Positions 1 through 7,789 are shown, counted from the first letter of the stretch. The stretch: DNA of 9,968 nucleotides from Verrucomicrobiales bacterium (GCA_002684575.1 NYVP01000027.1:24503-34470), one strand, 5' to 3'. The notes: generated by a model from the sequence alone, not told the origin. Translations and numbers: made by a program.

Positions 1-308
1 GCGGTCCATAAAGAAGTCGTAGCCATGCCGATCATACAAACTGAAACATTGGCAATCTTTACAGTCAGAAAGAAAAGTGTCCAATGCGCACCCAACAGAA
101 GGCCATTAGCAATCATTTTTAGTCGGCTACTTTTTTTGGCCACTTTTTTTATGTTTAGCCAATTAATAATTATGGCAAGGATCAGGGCCGAAGCCCCGAC
201 TCGATAAAAAACTAGAACCGGGCTATCAAGGTCAATTAGTTTTCCTAAGATTGCGGTAAATCCCCAGAGTATAACAACCAGGTGAAGCTTCGAATAATCA
301 CGAAACAC
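1..308 (-). CDS. EamA/DMT-family membrane transporter, N-terminal part (runs off the left edge)
   Basis: This is the first 102 codons of a gene that continues beyond position 1. The translation begins MFRDYSKLHLVVILWGFTAI. It shows hydrophobic segments at about residues 9-24, 31-50 and 66-83, with a basic loop (KKVAKKSSRLK) at 54-64. The WGFTAILGKLI stretch near the N terminus, the FYR motif after it, and GLLLGAHWTLFF followed by ANVSV and MATTSLWT match the EamA (drug/metabolite transporter) fold. Full-length members are usually about 280-310 residues with ten helices in the inner membrane. The substrate cannot be told. The start is a GTG at 306-308, chosen because it lies just ahead of the first helix and no ATG precedes it in frame. 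No Shine-Dalgarno site is visible. The frame stays open upstream through the terminator at 330-362, so another non-ATG start is possible but less likely. Confidence 0.82.
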   Translation of the reverse strand, partial: MFRDYSKLHLVVILWGFTAILGKLIDLDSPVLVFYRVGASALILAIIINWLNIKKVAKKSSRLKMIANGLLLGAHWTLFFLTVKIANVSVCMIGMATTSLWT

Positions 309-316
309 TTTTTTAA

Positions 317-322
317 ATTTTA
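317..322 (-). promoter_or_regulatory. Possible -10 element for the EamA transporter gene
   Basis: On the minus strand TAAAAT lies eight bases before the GTG start at 308, in the only room left between the terminator T-tract and the gene. If used, transcription would begin at or next to the start codon and give a leaderless mRNA. The region 17 bases upstream falls in the terminator stem and has no convincing -35 hexamer, so this call is weak. Confidence 0.18.
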
Positions 323-329
323 TTTGCTG

Positions 330-362
330 AAAAAAAGCCGCAGACAGAAACGTCTGCGGCTT
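330..362 (-). terminator. Strong intrinsic terminator after the TIM-barrel gene
   Basis: A perfect 11-bp stem pairs AAGCCGCAGAC (335-345) with GTCTGCGGCTT (352-362) around a six-base loop. On the minus strand it is followed directly by seven T residues (330-336 on the plus strand). It lies about 30 bases after the stop codon of the TIM-barrel gene. On the plus strand the stem is followed by CAGTGATAG and no T-run, so it is directional for minus-strand transcription. Confidence 0.93.
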
Positions 363-391
363 CAGTGATAGTTTTGATTTAATTTAGATTT

Positions 392-1417
392 CTAACTCCA
401 ACCATGCGCATCACGAACTTTGATCATGGTATCAAGTATCGTGTTCCAAGTGTCTACTTTTTCAAGCATCTCGTTTGGGAACATGCATCCATCCCAGCAA
501 ATGTGTTCGATCCCTCTTTCCTGTGCATCTTTGAGCCAGTAACCTGATGCTTTAACAATATCTAATTTTCCATTAGGATCATCTGCAGGGCAGTGCTTTC
601 CAGTCTTGTCATGAGTACCTGCTCCGTGAACGGTCCCATCATTTTGAGCGACGTGAAAATCAATTGTCCACGGACGAAGTTTATCCGTCATGCTCTCATA
701 AGCCGACCAAAATTCCTCATCACTGTAGTTTTCACTTACTAGTGCATGTTCTGGCGCATTATAGCCAAGAAGATAAAGGTATGTATGAGCAAGGTCCGCC
801 TGAAATCCAAGCGACTCAGGCATGCCAACACCTTCGAGTATATCGAGCATATCTTTCCAGCTGTGCATTCCAGCCCAACAAATTTCTCCTTCAGCGGCTA
901 ATCTTTCTCCGCTGTCAGCGGCAATTTTTGCAGCTTCCTTAAAGGTTTCAACAATTTTGGCCGTATTGCCCGGAGCATCTTCACCCCATTTTTCAACGCC
1001 GAATTCTGCAGAATCGATTCTAATAACGCCGTGCTTGCGCACACCATGTTCATTGAAAACACCTGCGATTCGACAAGCCATTTTTACTGCCTCAAGAAAT
1101 TTCGCTTGTTGTTCTGAATCGCCCATTGCTGAGTCTCCAACTGTACCTGGCCAAATTGGCGCTACTAAAGAGCCTACATCAAAACCTTTGGACTGAATCA
1201 TATCTGCAATGCCTTTGAGGTCATCATCACTTGCAGCCGGATCGGTGTGAGGAAGAAAGAGGAAGTAGTCAATACCATCAAACTTTGTACCGTTGACTTC
1301 TGCCGCGGCAGTCAGTTCAAGCATTCTTTCAAGACTGATGGGAGGTTCTTGGCCTTCTTCGTCTCCTTTGCCGACAAGTCCTGGCCACATTGCATTGTGA
1401 AGTTTTGGTTTACTCAT
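392..1417 (-). CDS. Sugar phosphate isomerase/epimerase-like TIM-barrel protein (xylose isomerase-like fold)
   Basis: A 341-residue soluble protein of the AP endonuclease 2/xylose isomerase-like superfamily. Probable metal and substrate residues lie at the ends of successive strands: E178 in AAEGEICW (174-181), D208 and H211 in QADLAH (206-211), H255 in [10 protein letters not shown] (251-260), and D309 in CWDGCMFPN (307-315). Their order resembles the Glu-Asp-His-acid metal set of the D-tagatose 3-epimerase group, though the spacing is wider. I recall close relatives, with the same [12 protein letters not shown] start and KVRDAHGW end, in Planctomycetes and Verrucomicrobia, where they are annotated only as TIM-barrel or sugar isomerase proteins. 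The ATG start is supported by this conserved N terminus. The substrate is unknown. The gene lies 121 bases after glnD and ends in a strong terminator, so it may have its own promoter. Confidence 0.85.
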   Translation of the reverse strand: MSKPKLHNAMWPGLVGKGDEEGQEPPISLERMLELTAAAEVNGTKFDGIDYFLFLPHTDPAASDDDLKGIADMIQSKGFDVGSLVAPIWPGTVGDSAMGDSEQQAKFLEAVKMACRIAGVFNEHGVRKHGVIRIDSAEFGVEKWGEDAPGNTAKIVETFKEAAKIAADSGERLAAEGEICWAGMHSWKDMLDILEGVGMPESLGFQADLAHTYLYLLGYNAPEHALVSENYSDEEFWSAYESMTDKLRPWTIDFHVAQNDGTVHGAGTHDKTGKHCPADDPNGKLDIVKASGYWLKDAQERGIEHICWDGCMFPNEMLEKVDTWNTILDTMIKVRDAHGWS

Positions 1418-1471
1418 GTTTCTTTTAAATTAGTGATTTTGTTCGATCTTTATTTTTATTGATCAAGTCAA

Positions 1472-1522
1472 TTAGGGCAAGTGTCTAATCCTGTTTAGGT
1501 GGATTATTTCTGCAAGCCCTAA
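1472..1522. repeat. Nested inverted repeat between glnD and the TIM-barrel gene
   Basis: An outer 7-bp arm, TTAGGGC (1472-1478) with GCCCTAA (1516-1522), encloses an inner 6-bp arm, TAATCC (1486-1491) with GGATTA (1501-1506). The repeats lie 16 bases after the glnD stop. As minus-strand RNA they could form an interrupted stem-loop. No T-run follows, so it is not a classical terminator. It could protect the 3' end of the operon message, be a weak or Rho-linked terminator, or be an operator for the next gene, whose TTGACT sequence (1466-1471, minus strand) directly abuts it. No function is established. Confidence 0.45.
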
Positions 1523-1538
1523 ACTAACCAAATTAGTG

Positions 1539-4286
1539 TTATTTAATTTTAATAGCTTTCTGAAGGCCTTTCAAAAGATGATCTAAATCCTCTTTTTTTG
1601 TTATTTTTTTACCTTCAGAGTCCACAACATATATAGTATCGATCGCCGCACCTCGGGTAGTTGTGATTCTGGCATGAATAACCTCAAGATCAAATTTGGC
1701 TATCGCGGATAAAATTGTGTGAAGAAGACCAATTCGGTCAAGAGCCTGTATTTCAATTAATGTGTGTTTTTCATCAGATTGATTATTAATATAGACTCTT
1801 TGCGGAAATTGATCAGCAAGATCATGCCAATCTAAGAGTTCTTTTGTCGCTCTCTGAATTAAATCTGAATAAGAAAAATCCTCATCGTGAAGACCTGAAA
1901 CTAGTAGTTTCTCAATATTTTTTTTCTTATTATTTGAGGTAACCGGTTCGAAGTTGGTTGTGCAAACTCTGAAAATATCAAAGACAACTTCATCGTCTCG
2001 GGAGAAAAATTCGGCGGAAATAATATTTATTTTTTGTGCCGCTAAAGCCCCGGTTAAGCATGATGCAAGCTTATGCTGGTCTTGCCAAATAACCGTAAAT
2101 TCACTGCAACCTTGTTCCTTAATTTCTCGCCAATGTAATGTTGGTTGAGGTAATGACTTAGATGTTGCCCAACCCTTGAAATAGTCGACTAATAATTTTA
2201 TGTGTCTTGAAATATGAGAAGCTTCTCGTCTCTGAAAGTACCGCAAAGGCATTTTTTCGAAATGGGATACAGCTGTGGAATGGTGGCTTTGAGGTAGTTT
2301 TTCGGTGGCTCTTTTTAGTAATTCTTCCTGAGATTCTTTTCGCCTTGCAGAAAAAGAATCTGCGTCCTCTAAATATTCAAGTGTTTCATGGTAAAGAAAT
2401 CTCAATGGCGCTTCTTTTGTTTCAGTCCATGATTTAAGATCAGTTCCTCTAGAGTCAGCATAGGTTAGTAGCATTAGGTAATTTAAATTTCTGATTGAAC
2501 CTACCATTTTTGCAAACTTGATGATTGTAGACGGGTCATCAATATTCTTTGTGTTCGCTGTTCTCCATAGTTCTAGATGAGAGTTGACCAGAAAAAGAAG
2601 TAACTTCCTTCTTTTTGTTTTTAATGAAAATCTTCTGGCAACACTTTGGGCAAGTGTTGCACTGGCATCTTCATGGTTGGATGAGTTTAATGCCCTGCCC
2701 GCGTCGTGCAGAAGAACGGCTAGATATAATACAAAAGGATCTTCGATTTCGTTGTATAATCCTCTGTAAAGACGATTTCTTTTATCATCACCTACAGTTA
2801 GCTTATCTAATTCTTCAGTAACTCTAATGGTATGTTCATCTGCCGAGTAACGATGAAAGAACTCGTGTTGTACGAGGTTAGTTAATGCTCCGAATTCAGG
2901 TATGTAGCGTCCCAATACTCCAGAGCTATGCATATTTCTTAATGCTCCGCCGACTTCCCCTTTTCGCGAAAGAATTGCCTCGAAGGTGTCACGATTTGAG
3001 TCGCTGTATCTAAATACACGGTTGATGACTTTCCAATTTTTCTTAATGATTTCAGTCAGTTCTGGAGCAAGCCTCAGATGCCTGACTTGGGCATGTTGAA
3101 AAATACGAATTAGTCGGCTCGGATTTTCGTGGAATACTTCACCAGAGGCAGGATAAATACGATTATTCTTTGATACAAATCCATCAAAATTCTCAATCTT
3201 ATATTTTCTTCTAGCCAAGAAACCAATGAAAGGTTTTTTTGTCTCGAATTCCCTCTCCTCTAGATAAAAACGATCGCCTACCTCTTTGGCGATTAAGAAC
3301 AAATTATTACTATGAGTGTAATAATCTCTCATGAAAGATTCGATCTTTTTGAGTATTCCTCTTTGTTTGTATCTTAATTTTACCGCAACCTCTCCTTGAA
3401 GTTGTAATGTTAGTATGTCAGTTGATCTCTTTTGAGTATAATGCATTTCATTTCTGACTCGCAGTAAAAACTCATATGCTTTTCTAATTTTCTTATAATC
3501 ACTTTCTGTAAGCATTTTCGATTTCACGAGATCTTTAATGTCCGTACTTTTTCTTCTTACATAATTAATCCATATCAGATTGTGATAATCTCTTAAGCCT
3601 CCGCATCCTTCTTTGACGTGAGGTTCTTGTAAAAAAGGGGTCTGACTCCATTTGAGATGACGAAGCCTTATGTCTTCAAGGCGCCTTTTGAGATAATCCT
3701 TTTCGAAGCCTTTGATGCAACTTTTGTAGAATCCATTCATCATCGACTTGTATAAATCCTCATTACCAAAAAGCATTTCAGATTCAATTATCGACGATTT
3801 AGTTCGATCATCCGTATTGGCTTCACTGATAGTTTCTCTGATTGATCTAACGGCATGTCCAACTTTGAAACCACAATCGTATAGCATATAAAGAATGCTT
3901 TCGATTAGGTCTGAAGCTTCTTTTGGTAAACCTTTTGCGCCTTTTGGATGAAGAAATAGTAAGTCAACATCACTACAAGGGTTAAGCCGGCCACGACCAA
4001 ATCCACCTATTGCAATCAGTGTGACATCAGGTTTGTTGTTTTTTGAAGAATCAACAGCATCTCTGTACAAGTGACGTAGAAGGATTTTTATAAGATCAGC
4101 TCTTCGCTTAGATACCCTCAGAGCGGATCCTCCGCTACGATGATATAATAGGATTCTGTGCTCTTCAGTCTTTAGGAATCTTTTGTATAATTTTAATTTT
4201 TCCTTTCGGTATAAGTTGGCGGTTTTCTTTCTATCAAGCCTTTGTTTGGCGTGTTGGCTAAGGCTTTGGAGCTGAGCATTACTCAT
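1539..4286 (-). CDS. glnD: [Protein-PII] uridylyltransferase / uridylyl-removing enzyme GlnD
   Basis: The cytoplasmic nitrogen sensor that adds UMP to PII when glutamine is low and removes it when glutamine is high. At 915 residues it is close to the usual 850-950. Domains in order: a nucleotidyltransferase domain with GGFGRGRLNPCSDVDLLFL (94-112; G94, G95, S105, D106, D108); the GlnD linker with EPHVKEGCGGLRDYHNL (221-237); an HD hydrolase domain with H485 (DEHTIRV), H527-D528 (LLHDAGR), H538 and D611 (TYADSRG); and two C-terminal ACT domains at about 729-800 and 842-910, the second with the DRIGLLHTI glutamine-binding type motif. All core catalytic residues are present. One local departure is HLELWRTANTKNIDDP (570-585), where the HL..S.TA.RRD.DP pattern I recall has Arg-Asp in place of Lys-Asn. 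It follows pgi after 20 bases and is probably co-transcribed. PII and glutamine synthetase genes are not in the window. The ATG is preceded by no clear ribosome binding site. Confidence 0.96.
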   Translation of the reverse strand: MSNAQLQSLSQHAKQRLDRKKTANLYRKEKLKLYKRFLKTEEHRILLYHRSGGSALRVSKRRADLIKILLRHLYRDAVDSSKNNKPDVTLIAIGGFGRGRLNPCSDVDLLFLHPKGAKGLPKEASDLIESILYMLYDCGFKVGHAVRSIRETISEANTDDRTKSSIIESEMLFGNEDLYKSMMNGFYKSCIKGFEKDYLKRRLEDIRLRHLKWSQTPFLQEPHVKEGCGGLRDYHNLIWINYVRRKSTDIKDLVKSKMLTESDYKKIRKAYEFLLRVRNEMHYTQKRSTDILTLQLQGEVAVKLRYKQRGILKKIESFMRDYYTHSNNLFLIAKEVGDRFYLEEREFETKKPFIGFLARRKYKIENFDGFVSKNNRIYPASGEVFHENPSRLIRIFQHAQVRHLRLAPELTEIIKKNWKVINRVFRYSDSNRDTFEAILSRKGEVGGALRNMHSSGVLGRYIPEFGALTNLVQHEFFHRYSADEHTIRVTEELDKLTVGDDKRNRLYRGLYNEIEDPFVLYLAVLLHDAGRALNSSNHEDASATLAQSVARRFSLKTKRRKLLLFLVNSHLELWRTANTKNIDDPSTIIKFAKMVGSIRNLNYLMLLTYADSRGTDLKSWTETKEAPLRFLYHETLEYLEDADSFSARRKESQEELLKRATEKLPQSHHSTAVSHFEKMPLRYFQRREASHISRHIKLLVDYFKGWATSKSLPQPTLHWREIKEQGCSEFTVIWQDQHKLASCLTGALAAQKINIISAEFFSRDDEVVFDIFRVCTTNFEPVTSNNKKKNIEKLLVSGLHDEDFSYSDLIQRATKELLDWHDLADQFPQRVYINNQSDEKHTLIEIQALDRIGLLHTILSAIAKFDLEVIHARITTTRGAAIDTIYVVDSEGKKITKKEDLDHLLKGLQKAIKIK

Positions 4287-4306
4287 TAGAGTTCTAATGC
4301 TTTCAG

Positions 4307-5905
4307 TTAACTTTGGTTTTTGACAAAAAGATCAAGTTCAGGTGATTCTCCAACATGGACATTTATATCGTCCCGGTTTGATGAAAGGTGATGCAGAGCA
4401 TGAAATGTGGTTTCTGTGCTTTCTTGAATATTATTTGCCACATCGACAGCATTTAGTTTTTCCCCTACCAGAGTTGATAAATAAGTCTCTACTTTTGACA
4501 AAACTTCAAGAAAGTCCGTGGCCGCTTTCTTACCAGCTTCGACCCCTGGTTGATGATAGGCGTTAACATTGATCAGGCTAGCATAGTAGGAAACTGTTCT
4601 TTCATATAAGGCAATTAAGCTACCAAGATGGAAAGCATCAAGAATTGGAATAGAAATGGTCATTGATTTTCGGCCAGCTTCAGCCAAAGCGCTTCTGGTG
4701 CCTCGAAGGAATCCCTGTAAGTAGTCTCCAGTATTATAGCCAGGGTCCACCTCAATACTTTTTCCTGATCTAGATTCTCGAACTTCTATAAAGGTCACGA
4801 AGAAGTTGTTAATTCCATCCCGAAGTTGTTGGACATAAGCATGTTGATCAGTTGAACCTTTGTTACCATAAACAGTAATACCTTGATGGACTTGATTGTT
4901 TTCTCTGTCGAACTCTTTGCCTAAAGATTCCATAACTAACTGTTGAAGGTATTTCGATAATAAATTTAATCTGTCTTTATAAGGTAAAATGACCATTGCT
5001 TTTGATCCTTTTCCTTCTCCTACATGGTGCCAAGATAGAGCCATTAAAAGTGCTGAGTTGTTTTTTACTTCTGGAGGTCTTGTTTTTATATCGATCGCTG
5101 AGGCTCCCTCAAGAAAGTCGTCAATATTAATACCCATGAGAGCCATTGGTAATAAGCCCACCACACTTGTAATTGATGTTCTTCCTCCTACCCAGTCTTC
5201 CATTGGAAAAATTCCTATCCATTCGTGTTGAGTGGCATACTGGTCAAGTTGACTGTTTTCACCTGTGACCGCTATTGCATGTTTACCAAATTCTAAACCG
5301 TTATTTTCATAGGCAGCTCTGGCCTCGAGCATTCCATTACGGGTTTCTTTTGTTCCTCCAGATTTTGAAATTACAAGCGTTAGCGTTTTACCAATTCCTC
5401 CACCAATTTCATCAAGGATTCTATCCATTCCATCAGGATCTGTATTGTCAAAATAATGAATTTTCATTGGCGCGGTATGATCAGTGAGAGCGTCAACTGC
5501 GAGCTGAGGCCCAAGAGCGCTTCCTCCGATTCCTATGAGTAGTAAATCGGTAAATTTTTCGCCTGAGGGATTTAAAATTTCCCCTTTGTGAATTCCTGAG
5601 GCGAATGCCTTAACCTCTGCAATTTTTCTCTGTATAGAGACGCCTATTTCATTTGGTGCAAGTTCTGGATTTCTTAGCCAATAATGTCCCACTTGGCGTC
5701 CCCCAGCTTCAATATCTTCGTCAGTGTTGACTTTGGCCCCCGCTTCAATTTTTTTGACTTCATCTAAAGACTTATCAATACATTTTTCGCAAGTATTTAT
5801 TAAATCTTCAGGCAAATCCATAAGGCTTAAATCAAGCCAAAGTTCGGGTTTTGAGTATCTTATTAAGTTATTAGAAAACGTTTGCCAGTCGGTATATTTG
5901 GACAT
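4307..5905 (-). CDS. pgi: Glucose-6-phosphate isomerase
   Basis: Interconverts glucose 6-phosphate and fructose 6-phosphate in glycolysis and gluconeogenesis, in the cytoplasm. The 532-residue length fits the bacterial family. Two SIS sugar-phosphate domains are seen. The first holds IGIGGSALGPQ (124-134), the phosphate-binding SKSGGTKET (180-188) and WVGGRTS with R242. The second holds the catalytic base E326 in VMESLGKEFD, H355 in STDQHAYVQQL, and K459 in QPGVEAGKKAA. All residues expected for activity are present, so an active enzyme is likely. The ATG at 5903-5905 gives a normal-looking N terminus, and the 20 bases before it (AATAGAATAATCAAA) have no Shine-Dalgarno site. The gene follows the phosphatase after 22 bases and precedes glnD by 20, so the three probably share one mRNA. 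No frameshift or truncation was seen. Confidence 0.97.
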   Translation of the reverse strand: MSKYTDWQTFSNNLIRYSKPELWLDLSLMDLPEDLINTCEKCIDKSLDEVKKIEAGAKVNTDEDIEAGGRQVGHYWLRNPELAPNEIGVSIQRKIAEVKAFASGIHKGEILNPSGEKFTDLLLIGIGGSALGPQLAVDALTDHTAPMKIHYFDNTDPDGMDRILDEIGGGIGKTLTLVISKSGGTKETRNGMLEARAAYENNGLEFGKHAIAVTGENSQLDQYATQHEWIGIFPMEDWVGGRTSITSVVGLLPMALMGINIDDFLEGASAIDIKTRPPEVKNNSALLMALSWHHVGEGKGSKAMVILPYKDRLNLLSKYLQQLVMESLGKEFDRENNQVHQGITVYGNKGSTDQHAYVQQLRDGINNFFVTFIEVRESRSGKSIEVDPGYNTGDYLQGFLRGTRSALAEAGRKSMTISIPILDAFHLGSLIALYERTVSYYASLINVNAYHQPGVEAGKKAATDFLEVLSKVETYLSTLVGEKLNAVDVANNIQESTETTFHALHHLSSNRDDINVHVGESPELDLFVKNQS

Positions 5906-5927
5906 TTTGATTATTCTATTGTTTCAA

Positions 5928-6575
5928 TTAAAGCATCTCGTCAAGCACATCACTACTCTTGAAGTGTGAAATATCGCCCCATGTTCTTAATCTCCAACCT
6001 TCATCTAGTCGATGTTCGAAAATATTAATTCCAGTGTTGGGTATCCCAAACATTCTTTTTTGCGTAAGGGGAATTTTCAGACAAAGTCTCAGCATCATTG
6101 AGACAATGCCTCCATGTGTAACGCAAAGAATTTGTTCATTTTCATGATTTTTTACAATATCACTAAATGCTCTTTCTACTCTGTCGTGAGTATCTTTCCA
6201 ACTTTCTCCGCCATCAGGTTTATAATTTGGGTTACCCGAAGTGTGTTCTAAATAATCCTTTGGCAACTTTTCTTTTATTTCATCATAAGTTAATCCTTCA
6301 AGAACTCCCAAAGCGCGCTCTCTAAGGCATTCTATTTTAATAATTTGTTCCTTTTGTCCAATCGGCTCACAAATTCTTTGGGCAGTGTCCAGAGATCTGC
6401 CTAGATCTGATGAATATATGCTATTAAATGCCAAATTTGACTCCTTAAATTTTTGTCCTAAGCGATCGGCCTGTTCTTTTCCCTTTTGGGTGAGTTCGCT
6501 ATTTTTGTGTCCCTGATGAATTCTTTTTAGATTCCATTCTGTTTCGCCATGCCGAATGATATAAACTAGCGTCAT
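5928..6575 (-). CDS. Histidine phosphatase family protein (phosphoglycerate mutase-like)
   Basis: A 215-residue protein of the histidine phosphatase superfamily, which transfers or removes phosphate through a phospho-histidine. Counting from the chosen start, the signature IRHGETEWN gives the nucleophile H9 with R8. SSDLGRSLDTA supplies the second arginine (R60), LRERALGVLEG the proton-donor glutamate (E86), and CVTHGGIVS the second histidine (H154). The family includes cofactor-dependent phosphoglycerate mutase, cobalamin phosphatases and broad phosphatases. The length and the short LRERALGVLEGLT region fit the GpmB/phosphatase-like branch better than true dPGM (about 250 residues). The substrate is therefore not settled. 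An upstream TTG at 6612-6614 would add 13 residues, but the ATG at 6573-6575 is preferred because members normally begin a few residues before RHGE. The gene is first in a probable operon with pgi and glnD. Confidence 0.88.
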   Translation of the reverse strand: MTLVYIIRHGETEWNLKRIHQGHKNSELTQKGKEQADRLGQKFKESNLAFNSIYSSDLGRSLDTAQRICEPIGQKEQIIKIECLRERALGVLEGLTYDEIKEKLPKDYLEHTSGNPNYKPDGGESWKDTHDRVERAFSDIVKNHENEQILCVTHGGIVSMMLRLCLKIPLTQKRMFGIPNTGINIFEHRLDEGWRLRTWGDISHFKSSDVLDEML

Positions 6576-6709
6576 TATGATTTGTACTCTCGTTTCAGAC
6601 CTGGCATTGGTCAAATTACCTTACCTCATAAATAATGCGCTTGAAATCTATTGGCTCCAGTATTGAGATTGATGTTTATTGAACTTTAAATATTTATGAC
6701 AACATATTA
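6576..6709. promoter_or_regulatory. Divergent promoter region between the phosphatase operon and rsgA
   Basis: An AT-rich spacer that must hold the start signals for both directions. For rsgA a loose pair is visible, TTGATG (6669-6674) with TATTTA (6691-6696), 16 bases apart; it would leave a leader of only about 8-12 bases. For the minus-strand operon TTGTCA with ATAAAC, 17 bases apart on that strand within about 6674-6702, is the best match I found. None is strong, and no clear operator palindrome was seen. Confidence 0.3.
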
Positions 6710-7789
6710 ATGACTCTTGAATCTCTTGGCTGGTCTGATTTTTTTGGACAAAATTTCAAATCCAATGCTTTCGATGCTGATTTAATCCCAGCTCGAATTA
6801 GCAGGAATAGTAAACATGTTTATCATGTGTTTTCTGAGAAAGGTAAGTTTGTCGCGAGAGTTTCTGGAGCGTTTCGTCATCGTGCTGTCGAATCTTCAGA
6901 TTATCCTGCGGTTGGTGATTGGGTTGCAATTAAGATTGGACCTGATGGCTTGGAGGCTGAAATTCGTGAGTTGTTACCTCGAAAAACTGTTTTTTCTAGA
7001 CAAGGAGTTTCTGCGTCAGGGACAGAGTCTAAATCATATGAGCAGGTGGTTGCGTCTAACGTTGATGTTGTTTTAATTATTGCTGCCTTGGACGGTTCTC
7101 GTGGATTTAATGCGAGACGCATAGAACGCTATTTGACACTGACTCGTCATAGTGGGGCTGAACCTGTAATTGTTCTTAATAAAAAAGATCTCAGTGATGA
7201 TGTAGAAGATAAAATTGAGCAGACAAAATTGATTGCCGGTAATGCTCCTATTCATGCCATTAGCGCTTTGGATGAAAACGGAGTTGGACCGCTTAATCAA
7301 TATGTTCAAGAAGGTAAGACTATAGTGATGCTTGGTCCATCAGGTATTGGTAAGTCAACAATCATTAATCAATTAGCAGGTGAAACTTTAATGAAAACAG
7401 GATCAGTTAGAGAGGTGGACCTCCGTGGTCGACATACCACAACTTGGTCAGAGCTTTTAATTTTAAAAAAAGGTGGGGTTATCATTGATACACCTGGATT
7501 GCGAGATGTTCAGCTGTGGTCTGAAGAGTTTGCGATCGGTGAAACATTCAATGAAATAGTCGAAATAGCGAAATCGTGTCGCTTTAGAGACTGCAGTCAT
7601 TCTAACGAGCCTGGTTGTGCCGTTAATAGTGCTGTTGATGAGGGCCAAATTAGTCAAGACAGGCTAGCAAGCTATAAAAAACAAAAAAAGGAAATTAATG
7701 ATTCGTTGCGAAGACGAGAACTTGGAGAAAAGAGAAAACATGAGCGTCCATTAAGGCCCAGACGCAAAATTCAAAGGAAAAAAAGATAA
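6710..7789 (+). CDS. rsgA: Ribosome small subunit-dependent GTPase RsgA
   Basis: A cytoplasmic circularly permuted GTPase that acts late in 30S ribosome subunit maturation. The 359 residues match the longer RsgA form. An N-terminal OB fold covers about 1-110. The GTPase motifs appear in permuted order: NKKD (157-160, G4), SA (185-186, G5), GPSGIGKST (209-217, P-loop G1), RGRHTTT (239-245, G2 region) and DTPG (260-263, G3). The C-terminal zinc site follows the exact C-x4-C-x-H-x5-C spacing with C290, C295, H297 and C303. It ends in a very basic tail (RPLRPRRKIQRKKR) fit for rRNA contact. The ATG start gives the expected LGWSDFF beginning. No Shine-Dalgarno site precedes it (GACAACATATTA), so a very short or leaderless transcript is possible. 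It is divergent from the phosphatase operon and lies 63 bases before the hydrolase gene. Confidence 0.96.
   Translation: MTLESLGWSDFFGQNFKSNAFDADLIPARISRNSKHVYHVFSEKGKFVARVSGAFRHRAVESSDYPAVGDWVAIKIGPDGLEAEIRELLPRKTVFSRQGVSASGTESKSYEQVVASNVDVVLIIAALDGSRGFNARRIERYLTLTRHSGAEPVIVLNKKDLSDDVEDKIEQTKLIAGNAPIHAISALDENGVGPLNQYVQEGKTIVMLGPSGIGKSTIINQLAGETLMKTGSVREVDLRGRHTTTWSELLILKKGGVIIDTPGLRDVQLWSEEFAIGETFNEIVEIAKSCRFRDCSHSNEPGCAVNSAVDEGQISQDRLASYKKQKKEINDSLRRRELGEKRKHERPLRPRRKIQRKKR

Noticed and set aside
25..207. A 60-codon plus-strand open frame at the left edge
   Set aside because: It lies antisense to the EamA transporter, whose minus-strand reading gives recognisable transmembrane motifs. Its hydrophobicity reflects the complementary strand.
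822..1196. A 124-codon plus-strand open frame inside the TIM-barrel gene
   Set aside because: It is antisense to a gene with clear family motifs. Its serine/proline-rich composition is typical of a shadow frame, and it shows no domain.
1441..1471. A sigma-70 promoter for the TIM-barrel gene with -35 TTGACT (minus strand, 1466-1471)
   Set aside because: The hexamer is good, but at 16-18 bases downstream the sequence is GATCGA-like and no acceptable -10 is present. A promoter is likely nearby but I cannot place it.
6576..6614. Longer form of the histidine phosphatase starting at a TTG (6612-6614)
   Set aside because: It adds 13 residues before MTLVYIIRHGE. Family members start a few residues before the RHGE motif, and the ATG at 6573-6575 fits that exactly.
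6661..6690. Three ATTGA repeats (ATTGAG, ATTGAT, ATTGAA) ahead of rsgA as regulator sites
   Set aside because: The copies are very short and unevenly spaced in AT-rich DNA, which makes chance the simplest explanation.
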